DNA of 6,060 bases from SFLA01 sp045533895. Its GTDB lineage: Bacteria; Bacillota; Clostridia; Oscillospirales; CAG-382. Below are positions 1 through 5,684 of the stretch, piece after piece. Both the position numbers and the translations under genes were made by a program. How positions within the stretch are numbered: position 1 is the stretch's first letter; each line of letters starts with the position of its first letter. Location of the stretch: contig JAZSIT010000144.1 in the NCBI GenBank assembly GCA_045533895.1, positions 1 through 6,060 on the forward strand, given 5' to 3'. Under the pieces are notes generated by a model that saw nothing but the letters and a program-made list of their open reading frames with translations, had not been told where the DNA came from and searched no databases.

Positions 1-122
1 GAGGCAAGCTTAAACGAAGCTTTTTCATCAATTCCTGTTAAGTCTGAAAACGAAGCAAACACAGCTTGAGAGCAATTTGCACCGCTTAAAAATAAGTTTA
101 CAGCCTTTTCTGAACGATTCAT
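1..122 (-). CDS. C_GCAxxG_C_C family (putative redox) protein, N-terminal part only
   Basis: A leftward gene enters here and runs off the left edge; 40 codons are visible. The protein begins MNRSEKAVNLFLSGANCSQA and continues VFASFSDLTGIDEKASFKLA. The opening pattern (a helix with K/A and L/F, then G-x-N-C-S-Q-A-V, with the first conserved Cys at residue 17) is what I know from the C_GCAxxG_C_C family (Pfam PF09719 as I recall it). These are small cysteine-rich clostridial proteins thought to bind a metal or redox cofactor; the exact function is unknown. The start at 120-122 is supported by a strong SD (GAGGGGT on the minus strand, 129-135) six bases upstream and by a consensus promoter further upstream. 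The diagnostic GCAxxG and later Cys residues lie outside the window, so the family call rests on the N-terminus alone. Confidence 0.75.
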   Translation of the reverse strand, partial: MNRSEKAVNLFLSGANCSQAVFASFSDLTGIDEKASFKLA

Positions 123-160
123 GCAGACACCCCTCAAAAAATAGAAATTTAACTGTTATT

Positions 161-188
161 ATTATATACAAAAGTGAAAATATGTCAA
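161..188 (-). promoter_or_regulatory. Consensus sigma-70/SigA promoter for the leftward C_GCAxxG_C_C gene
   Basis: Read on the minus strand there is a perfect -35 TTGACA (plus-strand 183-188), a 16 bp spacer and a perfect -10 TATAAT (161-166). The predicted start is near 154, giving a leader of about 30 nt that contains the SD at 129-135. Both hexamers match consensus exactly, so this should be a strong housekeeping promoter. Its -35 box is 8 bp from the -35 box of the rightward purA promoter. Confidence 0.8.
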
Positions 189-196
189 ATAATATG

Positions 197-225
197 TTGA
201 AAAAATTAAATATTTGTGTTATAGT
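197..225 (+). promoter_or_regulatory. Sigma-70/SigA promoter for the purA-DUF1846-glnN operon
   Basis: TTGAAA (197-202), a 17 bp A/T-rich spacer, and TATAGT (220-225) make a good promoter, each hexamer one base off consensus. The predicted start is near 232, so the purA leader would be about 70 nt. No other convincing promoter lies between here and purA, and the gaps between the three operon genes are too short to hold one, so this probably drives the whole unit. Confidence 0.7.
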
Positions 226-241
226 TTAATGTCGAGGTGTT

Positions 242-271
242 ATGTTCATACATCTTGCTGAAAACGTTTAA
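242..271 (+). CDS. Possible leader ORF of 9 codons upstream of purA (speculative)
   Basis: ATG at 242 opens a short frame, MFIHLAENV, closed by TAA at 269-271. It is preceded by GAGGTGTT (234-241), a copy of the purA SD region, but the spacing to the ATG is shorter than ideal. If transcription starts near 232, only about ten bases precede the ATG. The peptide has no run of a single amino acid of the kind seen in classical attenuators, and I see no terminator after it. It may be chance. Confidence 0.2.
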   Translation: MFIHLAENV

Positions 272-272
272 T
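259..272 (+). promoter_or_regulatory. cre-like / LacI-family operator candidate in the purA leader
   Basis: TGAAAACGTTTAAT matches the CcpA cre consensus TGNAANCGNWNNCW at all fixed positions except one (A instead of C near the end). It contains the 8-base palindrome AAACGTTT (262-269), typical of the core of LacI-family operators. It lies downstream of the predicted transcription start, where a bound repressor could block elongation. An 8-base AT-rich palindrome can occur by chance, so this is only a candidate; the cognate regulator is not in view. Confidence 0.25.
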
Positions 273-300
273 AAATTTAACTTTTTATAGAGGTGTTACT

Positions 301-1575
301 ATGCTTACAGCAATTGCCGGCATCAACTGGGGAGACGAAGGAAAGGGCAGAATGGTAGATCTGCTCAGCAAGGATTATGATATAGTTGTCCGTTATCAGG
401 GCGGTAACAACGCCGGTCATACCGTTGTTAACGAGAGAGGTAAGTTTATTCTTAATTTGCTGCCCTCCGGTATTCTCCGTACCACTACCGTCAACGTTAT
501 GGGTAACGGTATGGTTATAGATATTAAGCATCTTTGCGAAGAGATTGGTCGTCTGCGTGAGGCGGGTATTGAAATCACTCCAGATAACCTTAAGATAAGC
601 GACCGTGCAGTTATCTGTATGCCTTACCATGTACGTATGGACTGTCTGGAAGAAGAACGCCTTGCAGACAAAAAGTTTGGCTCTACCCGTCGCGGCATCG
701 CTCCCGTTTACGCAGATAAGTATTATAAAAAAGCCTTCCGTATGGGAGACCTTCGCAACATCGATGCACTTGTTAACAAGGCAAATGAAATAGCGGAATG
801 GAAGAATCTCACCGTTGCTTCCGGTTACGGCGATGCTCCTATCAAGGGCGAAGATATTATTAATTACCTCAAGGAATACGGTACTCCTTTGCTCGCACAC
901 GTTTGCGATACGGGTCTTTACCTCCACAATGCTGATAAAGACGGCAAGAAGATTATGTTTGAAGCACAGCTCGGTGCTTTGCGTGATATCGATTTCGGTA
1001 TATATCCTTATACTTCCTCTTCCAACACAATCGCCGGTTATGCTCCTGTAGGCGCAGGCGTTCCCGGTCTTAAACTGGACAGCGTTATCGGCATTATGAA
1101 AGCGTATTCTTCCTGTGTAGGTGAAGGACCTTTCACTTGTGAAATGTTTGGCGAAGAAGCTGAAAAGCTTCGTGAGGCAGGCGGTGAATACGGTGCCGCT
1201 ACCGGCAGACCCAGACGTGTCGGCGGCTTTGACGCGGTTGCTTCCCGTTACGGCGTAAGAATGCAGGGGGCAGATGTGCTTGCACTTACCAAAATGGACG
1301 TTCTTTCCTGCTTTGATAAAATTCCCGTTTGCGTTGCATACAAAGTAGACGGAGAGCTTGTTTATGATTTCCCCGTTGGCGAAGCTCTTGATAAAGCAGA
1401 ACCTGTTTATGAATATTACAAAGGCTGGGGATGCGATATAAGCGGTTGCCGCGATTTTAACGATCTTCCTGAAGCTGCTCAGGCGTATGTCCGTGAGCTG
1501 GAGCGTCTTTCCGGCTGTAAGATCGGCTATGTTTCTGTAGGCGCTGACAGAGATCAGTATTTCGTTTGCGAATAA
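301..1575 (+). CDS. purA: Adenylosuccinate synthetase (divergent clostridial type)
   Basis: Catalyses GTP-dependent joining of aspartate to IMP, the first committed step from IMP to AMP, in the cytosol. At 424 residues it is close to full family length. Visible motifs: the P-loop/catalytic segment NWGDEGKGR (residues 9-17, with Asp12 as the likely catalytic base), GGNNAGHT (34-41, His40 catalytic), GSTRRGIAP (127-135, IMP site), EAQLGALRDID (221-231), TGRPRR (301-306, aspartate/GTP loop arginines), TKMD (330-333, guanine recognition) and VSVGADR (411-417). Several differ from the textbook forms (usually QWGDEGKGK, GTTxRGIGP, EGAQG and SVGPDR), so this is a divergent branch, though catalytic Asp, His, Lys and Arg residues are kept. 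The start ATG has an SD (AGAGGTG, 289-295) five bases upstream. It is first in a three-gene operon; purB is not adjacent in this window. Confidence 0.95.
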   Translation: MLTAIAGINWGDEGKGRMVDLLSKDYDIVVRYQGGNNAGHTVVNERGKFILNLLPSGILRTTTVNVMGNGMVIDIKHLCEEIGRLREAGIEITPDNLKISDRAVICMPYHVRMDCLEEERLADKKFGSTRRGIAPVYADKYYKKAFRMGDLRNIDALVNKANEIAEWKNLTVASGYGDAPIKGEDIINYLKEYGTPLLAHVCDTGLYLHNADKDGKKIMFEAQLGALRDIDFGIYPYTSSSNTIAGYAPVGAGVPGLKLDSVIGIMKAYSSCVGEGPFTCEMFGEEAEKLREAGGEYGAATGRPRRVGGFDAVASRYGVRMQGADVLALTKMDVLSCFDKIPVCVAYKVDGELVYDFPVGEALDKAEPVYEYYKGWGCDISGCRDFNDLPEAAQAYVRELERLSGCKIGYVSVGADRDQYFVCE

Positions 1576-1594
1576 GCTATTCGGAGTAATTAAA

Positions 1595-3079
1595 ATGTTT
1601 AGAGCAGGATTTGATAACGATAAATATATCTCTCTTCAATCCCAGCATATAAGAGACCGTATAAACCATTTCGGTGGCAAGCTTTATCTTGAGTTCGGCG
1701 GCAAGCTGTTTGACGATTATCACGCAGCCCGTGTGCTTCCCGGCTTTGAGCCGGACAGTAAGCTTCAAATGCTTCTGTCTCTCAAAGACGAGGCGGAAAT
1801 AGTAATTGTCATTTCTGCTGACGATATTGAGAAAAATAAAGTGAGAGGCGACCTTGGTATCACCTACGATGCAGAAGTGTTGCGCCTTATCGATGCTTTC
1901 CGTCACTGCGGTCTTTACGTTGGCAGTGTTGTCTTTTCACAATACTCATTACAGCCCTCCGTTGTTGCCTTTGAAAAACGCCTTGAGCGACTTGGTATAA
2001 AGACATATCGTCATTATCGTATAGAAGGCTATCCTTCCAACACTGCGCTTATCGTAAGTGATGAAGGATATGGCAGAAATGATTATATTGAAACTACGCG
2101 CTCTCTCGTCGTTGTTACCGCACCGGGACCCGGAAGCGGTAAAATGGCTACCTGCCTTTCACAGCTTTATCACGAACACCGCCATGGTGTAAACGCAGGA
2201 TACGCTAAATTTGAAACTTTTCCCGTATGGAATCTTCCCCTCCGCCATCCCGTAAACGTGGCTTATGAGGCGGCAACGACAGATTTGGATGACGTTAATA
2301 TGATCGATCCTTTCCATCTTGAGGCATATGGAAAAACCTGCGTGAACTACAACCGTGATATAGAAATTTTCCCTGTACTTCAGGCGATTTTTACTAAGAT
2401 ATACGGCGAATGCCCTTATAAATCTCCCACCGATATGGGTGTCAATATGGCAGGTTACTGCATATTTGATGATGATGCGGTTTGCGAGGCATCCAGACAA
2501 GAAATTATAAGAAGATATTTTGCTGCGATGTGTTTGCAAAAGAAAGCGATGGGAGATAGCGATTCGGTTTATAAAAACGAATTGCTTATGAACCGTTGCG
2601 ACCTTCGCGTTAACGACAGAAAGGTAATCACCGCAGCCCGCGCAAAGGCAGAATCCACCGGAATGCCTGCGGCAGCTTTAGAACTGCCCGACGGAAAGAT
2701 TATTACCGGAAAAACATCTGATCTTCTCGGCGCTTCCAGTGCAATGCTACTTAATGCTTTGAAGTATCTGGCAGGACTTGATGACCAGTTGTTGCTTATT
2801 TCCCGGGAAATAATTGAACCTATTGCAGAGCTTAAGGTTGGTCATCTCGGAAACCGAAATCCCCGTTTGCATACTGACGAGGTGCTTATTGCACTTTCTA
2901 TCTGTGCGGTTAACGATGAAAATGCAAAAAAAGCCTTTGATATGCTTCCCAGACTGCGTAATTCAGAAATGCATTCATCGGTAATTCTTTCGCAGGTTGA
3001 CGAAGGACTGCTTAAAAAACTGGGTGTTAACCTTACCTGTGAACCGGTCTATCAGACCAAAAAGCTTTACCATAAATAA
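1595..3079 (+). CDS. DUF1846 / UPF0371 family protein of unknown function
   Basis: A full-length 494-residue member of the DUF1846 (PF08903, UPF0371) family, which is usually about 490-500 residues. A structure is known to me for a family member but no biochemical function. Recognisable family features are the N-terminal FGGKLYLEFGGKLFDDYHAA segment (residues 26-45), the mid-protein Gly-rich loop APGPGSGKMATC (176-187) following a hydrophobic strand (LVVVT), the adjacent LSQLYHEHRHG (188-198), and PSNTALIVSDEGYG (147-160). The Gly-rich loop resembles a P-loop but does not fit the Walker A spacing and has Met after Lys. No signal peptide or membrane segment is evident, so it is probably cytosolic. 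The ATG is preceded by GGAG (1583-1586) at 8 bases; the gap from the purA stop is 19 bp. Its place between purA and glnN suggests, but does not prove, a role in purine or nitrogen metabolism. Confidence 0.9.
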   Translation: MFRAGFDNDKYISLQSQHIRDRINHFGGKLYLEFGGKLFDDYHAARVLPGFEPDSKLQMLLSLKDEAEIVIVISADDIEKNKVRGDLGITYDAEVLRLIDAFRHCGLYVGSVVFSQYSLQPSVVAFEKRLERLGIKTYRHYRIEGYPSNTALIVSDEGYGRNDYIETTRSLVVVTAPGPGSGKMATCLSQLYHEHRHGVNAGYAKFETFPVWNLPLRHPVNVAYEAATTDLDDVNMIDPFHLEAYGKTCVNYNRDIEIFPVLQAIFTKIYGECPYKSPTDMGVNMAGYCIFDDDAVCEASRQEIIRRYFAAMCLQKKAMGDSDSVYKNELLMNRCDLRVNDRKVITAARAKAESTGMPAAALELPDGKIITGKTSDLLGASSAMLLNALKYLAGLDDQLLLISREIIEPIAELKVGHLGNRNPRLHTDEVLIALSICAVNDENAKKAFDMLPRLRNSEMHSSVILSQVDEGLLKKLGVNLTCEPVYQTKKLYHK

Positions 3080-3091
3080 GGAGTTTTCTTT

Positions 3092-5167
3092 ATGAATAAG
3101 ATCACCGAATATTTCGGCACGATGGTGTTTAACGACAGCGTCAGAAGAAAAATACTTCCGCCGGAGGCTTATGAAAGTCTGCAGGAAACCATACAGAACG
3201 GCAGAAGTCTTGATATTTCTCTGGCAAACGTTATTGCCTCTGCAATGAAGGAATGGGCTATCGAAAAAGGTGCTACCCACTATACTCATTGGTTCCAGCC
3301 GATGACAGGTATCACTGCCGAAAAACACGATTCTTTCTTTTCTCCCGAAAAGGGAACCGGTAATATAATCGTTGATTTTTCGGGTAAAGATCTTATTACC
3401 AGCGAACCCGACGCTTCATCTTTCCCATCGGGCGGTCTCCGCGCCACCTTTGAGGCTCGCGGCTGCACTGCTTGGGACCCTACTTCCGATGCTTTTGTTA
3501 AAAACGATACACTTTATATCCCCTCTGCATTTTGCTCTTACGGCGGTGAATGTCTTGACAGAAAAACTCCGCTTCTCCGCTCTATGCAAGCGCTTGACGT
3601 TCAGGCAAAACGTTTATTAAAGCATTTCGGTATGTCGCCCCGCCGTGTGGTTCCCATGGTCGGCGGAGAACAAGAATATTTTCTTGTTGACGAGGACGTT
3701 TACCATCAGCGTGAAGACCTTAAAATAACCGGAAAGACCTTGTTCGGCGCACCTGCTCCCAAGGGACAGGAGCTGGATGACCATTATTTCGGAGTTATTC
3801 CTTTCAAGGTTAAAAACTTCATGACCACCCTTGACAGAGAGCTGTGGATGCGTGGCATCCCTGCGAAGACCGAGCATAACGAAGCCGCTCCCTGTCAGTA
3901 CGAGCTTGCGCCTATTTTCACCGATTGTAACCGCGCTACCGACCAGAATCAGCTTACCATGGATATTATGAAGAAGGCGGCAAAGGAAAACGGACTTCGT
4001 TGCTTACTTGCCGAAAAACCTTTTAATTCTGTAAACGGTAGCGGTAAACACAACAACTGGTCCCTTTCCGCTGATGGCAAGAATCTGCTTGACCCCGGAA
4101 AGGACATGCCTTCAAATAAGCTTTTCCTTCTTATGGTCTGCGCTGTTATGAAAGGCGTTGATAATTTCCAGGATCTTATTCGAATTTCCGTTGCAACTGC
4201 AGGAAATGATAGACGTCTCGGCGGCTACGAAGCTCCTCCTGCCATTATTTCAATGTTCCTTGGAAAACGTATTAAGGATGCATTAAGATCCTTTGTAAAC
4301 GGTTCTTGTGTATCCGCCGAGGAAAGTCAGCAGCTTCCTTTGGGTGTGAATGTACTGCCCCAGTTTGCTAATGACGGGGAAGACAGAAACAGAACATCGC
4401 CTTTTGCTTTCACAGGTAATAAGTTTGAATTCAGAATGCCCGGCTCTTCAATGTCTATTGCTATGTGCAATACCGTAATTAATACCGTTGTTGCCGAATC
4501 GCTTTGTGAATTTGCTGATATTCTCGACGCCTGTGAAGACGTTAACGTAAAAATAGATGAGATAATTGCGGACGTTTATACCAAGCATAAGCGCATCATA
4601 TTCAATGGAAACAACTATTCTGCTGAATGGGTCGCAGAAGCAGAGCGACGTGGACTTCTCAATCTTTCAAATACCGCAGAAGCTCTTCCTCATTATATAA
4701 AACCCAAAAACATTGCTCTTTTTGGAAAACACGGTATACTGAATGAAAAAGAGATGATGTCTAGATACGATGTAATGTTGGATGAATACTCCAAAACCAT
4801 CAACGTAGACGGCGCTACAATGGTGCATATGGCGCGCAGACAGATACTTCCTGCCGTTCTTTCTTACGAAGCACAGCTTTGTGATCAGGCTGAAAACAAG
4901 GCGCGTTTTGCGTTGTCCACCTTTGTTAATCTTGAGCTTTCTCAAAAACTTAACGCTTGCGCGGGTGATATTTATTCGGAATGTGAGATGCTTGACGACC
5001 TGCTTTCGCAGGCTTCCTCGGTTTCTGATAAGACCGAGAAAGCGTTTATGTTTGCCGACAAGATTATTCCTTGCATGGATAGACTTCGCGAAGCGGCTGA
5101 CAGTGCGGAACTGTACGTTCCCAAGAACCTCTGGCCGTTCCCCACATATACAGAAATATTACTTTAA
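3092..5167 (+). CDS. glnN: Type III glutamine synthetase (GSIII)
   Basis: Makes glutamine from glutamate, ammonia and ATP; GSIII is the large-subunit (about 700 aa) form common in Bacteroidetes, cyanobacteria and some Clostridia. At 691 residues the gene is full length. The GSIII hallmark THWFQPMTGITAEKHDSF (65-82) lies in the N-terminal domain. The catalytic core follows: GGEQEYF (191-197, metal-binding Glu193/Glu195), KTEHNEAAPCQYELAP (259-274), NGSGKHNNWS (315-324, metal-site His320), RLGGYEAPPAIISMFLG (375-391), and NRTSPFAFTGNKFEFRMPGS (433-452) for nucleotide and glutamate binding. A typical GSIII C-terminal region follows, including KHKRIIFNGNNYS (498-510). No key residue appears lost. 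The SD AAGGAG (3078-3083) overlaps the previous stop and sits 8 bases before the ATG. It is last in the operon and followed at once by a terminator. Confidence 0.96.
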   Translation: MNKITEYFGTMVFNDSVRRKILPPEAYESLQETIQNGRSLDISLANVIASAMKEWAIEKGATHYTHWFQPMTGITAEKHDSFFSPEKGTGNIIVDFSGKDLITSEPDASSFPSGGLRATFEARGCTAWDPTSDAFVKNDTLYIPSAFCSYGGECLDRKTPLLRSMQALDVQAKRLLKHFGMSPRRVVPMVGGEQEYFLVDEDVYHQREDLKITGKTLFGAPAPKGQELDDHYFGVIPFKVKNFMTTLDRELWMRGIPAKTEHNEAAPCQYELAPIFTDCNRATDQNQLTMDIMKKAAKENGLRCLLAEKPFNSVNGSGKHNNWSLSADGKNLLDPGKDMPSNKLFLLMVCAVMKGVDNFQDLIRISVATAGNDRRLGGYEAPPAIISMFLGKRIKDALRSFVNGSCVSAEESQQLPLGVNVLPQFANDGEDRNRTSPFAFTGNKFEFRMPGSSMSIAMCNTVINTVVAESLCEFADILDACEDVNVKIDEIIADVYTKHKRIIFNGNNYSAEWVAEAERRGLLNLSNTAEALPHYIKPKNIALFGKHGILNEKEMMSRYDVMLDEYSKTINVDGATMVHMARRQILPAVLSYEAQLCDQAENKARFALSTFVNLELSQKLNACAGDIYSECEMLDDLLSQASSVSDKTEKAFMFADKIIPCMDRLREAADSAELYVPKNLWPFPTYTEILL

Positions 5168-5196
5168 TTAAAAAATTAGCCCTCCTATGGTATAAT
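5168..5196 (+). promoter_or_regulatory. Extended -10 promoter candidate nested in the glnN terminator
   Basis: TATGGTATAAT (5186-5196) is an exact match to the extended -10 pattern TATGNTATAAT of Gram-positive SigA promoters. A weak -35, TTAAAA (5168-5173), sits 17 bp upstream. The -10 TATAAT occupies the first half of the terminator loop. Transcripts would begin near 5202-5203, at the start of the 3' arm of the stem, so the new RNA would lack the hairpin and expose AGGAGG. Downstream lies only the apparent regulator remnant. The motif fits well; activity is inference. Confidence 0.5.
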
Positions 5197-5218
5197 GCAA
5201 AACCGTAGGAGGGTTTTT
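5180..5218 (+). terminator. Intrinsic terminator of the purA-DUF1846-glnN operon
   Basis: CCCTCCTATGG (5180-5190) pairs with CCGTAGGAGGG (5203-5213) as an 11 bp stem with one G-U wobble and a 12-base loop, followed directly by TTTTT (5214-5218). It starts 13 bases after the glnN stop codon. The GC-rich stem and clean T-run make this a strong Rho-independent terminator. Confidence 0.92.
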
Positions 5219-5493
5219 ATATAAACTGTTACGCAGAAGCTATCGGCGTTTTCTATTCCTCTATGATGAGTATATTAAAAGGCGAGCGCCGTGTGTATTT
5301 GCACGTTTATTTAAAGATGCTCGATGTCCTTGGAGTTTCCGCCCTTGCGGTTATGAGTAAATTTGCCAACCAACCGGATATTGTTCACAAAGCTGAATTA
5401 TATATGCGCTTGGTATCAAAAATTGATACGATGCCGACGGAAGTGATGGAAAATATTCTGGGAATAGTCACGGGAATGGAAAAACGGGATTAG
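5209..5493 (+). pseudogene. Probable 5'-truncated XRE-family helix-turn-helix regulator
   Basis: The frame is open from a TAG at 5206-5208 to a TAG at 5491-5493. The first ATG is at 5263 (76 residues), with no SD, yet homology-like sequence continues upstream of it. The segment AEAIGVFYSSMMSILKGERR, then VYLHVYLKMLDVLGVSALAVMS, has the shape of the second half of an XRE HTH domain (AxxIGVSxSTISxIExGKRxPSLxxLxKIxxALGVSxxxL). The first one or two helices of the domain are missing. The tail, with LVSKIDTMPTEVMENILGIV, resembles the helical C-terminus of small phage-type repressors. AGGAGG (5207-5212, part of the terminator stem) lies 8 bases before an in-frame ATA at 5221, not a normal start. 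I read this as a decayed gene joined to the end of the glnN region. A short functional protein starting at 5263 is possible. The family call is by pattern only. Confidence 0.5.
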
Positions 5494-5532
5494 GTTTAAT
5501 TTTTGGTAAACGCATTCGTTAGAAGAATGTTT

Positions 5533-5581
5533 GATGTGTTTTAAAAATGACAACACATCCATCAAATTGGTGGGTGTGTTG
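5533..5581. other. Mutually exclusive hairpins; possible leftward terminator
   Basis: Three segments can pair in two ways. GATGTGTT (5533-5540) is an exact reverse complement of AACACATC (5552-5559). Alternatively CAACACATCCA (5551-5561) pairs with TGGGTGTGTTG (5571-5581) as an 11 bp stem with one G-U wobble and a 9-base loop. On the plus strand no T-run follows the second stem. On the minus strand the same hairpin is followed after three bases by TTTTT (plus-strand 5544-5548 AAAAA), so it could act as a second terminator for the leftward gene at the right edge. Confidence 0.45.
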
Positions 5582-5602
5582 CTAATAATTAGTTAATAAT
5601 CA

Positions 5603-5628
5603 AAAGCCGCAGTAATCTCTGCGGCTTT
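5603..5628. terminator. Symmetric intrinsic terminator between convergent genes
   Basis: AAAGCCGCAG (5603-5612) and CTGCGGCTTT (5619-5628) form a perfect 10 bp inverted repeat with a 6-base loop (TAATCT). The outer A/T pairs give a short T-run on both strands; on the minus strand it extends to TTTT followed by GATTATT. It lies 57 bp downstream of the leftward gene's stop and about 110 bp past the regulator remnant. This is the usual form of a bidirectional terminator, probably mainly serving the leftward gene. Confidence 0.85.
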
Positions 5629-5684
5629 CAATATTTGTGTAAATACAGCGATGCCTTTCATTGTGTCAAAAAATATTATAAATG

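Larger units (their letters stand above)
5494..5684. other. Intergenic region between convergent genes
   Basis: This stretch of 191 bp has no ORF of note and is AT-rich. It holds two hairpins, described separately: the alternative-pairing element at 5533-5581 and the symmetric terminator at 5603-5628. I see no convincing promoter in either direction, no tRNA and no insertion sequence ends. From 5629 to 5684 I see nothing beyond AT-rich sequence. Confidence 0.6.

Noticed and set aside
277..927. Leftward open frame of 216 codons overlapping purA
   Set aside because: It is the antisense of a well-recognised purA, has no recognisable motif, and has no SD or promoter that would favour it.
1156..1171. 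Perfect hairpin GAAGCT-GAAA-AGCTTC inside purA
   Set aside because: It encodes ordinary residues of PurA, has no T-run and sits mid-gene; a 6 bp stem in a coding region is expected by chance.
2159..2539. Leftward open frame of 126 codons inside the DUF1846 gene
   Set aside because: Antisense shadow of a family-recognised protein; the translation has a random Cys/His/Ile-rich look and no motif.
3080..3091. Possible separate promoter for glnN
   Set aside because: The gap is only 12 bp and is filled by the SD; I saw no convincing -35/-10 pair in the end of the DUF1846 gene.
4881..5171. Rightward open frame of 96 codons overlapping the end of glnN
   Set aside because: Out-of-frame shadow with Arg/Leu-rich composition; the glnN frame here carries the expected GSIII C-terminal sequence and stop.
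5629..5684. Leftward TTGACA-like box near 5663-5668 as a promoter
   Set aside because: The minus-strand hexamer is good, but no acceptable -10 follows at 16-18 bp and no leftward gene starts downstream of it.
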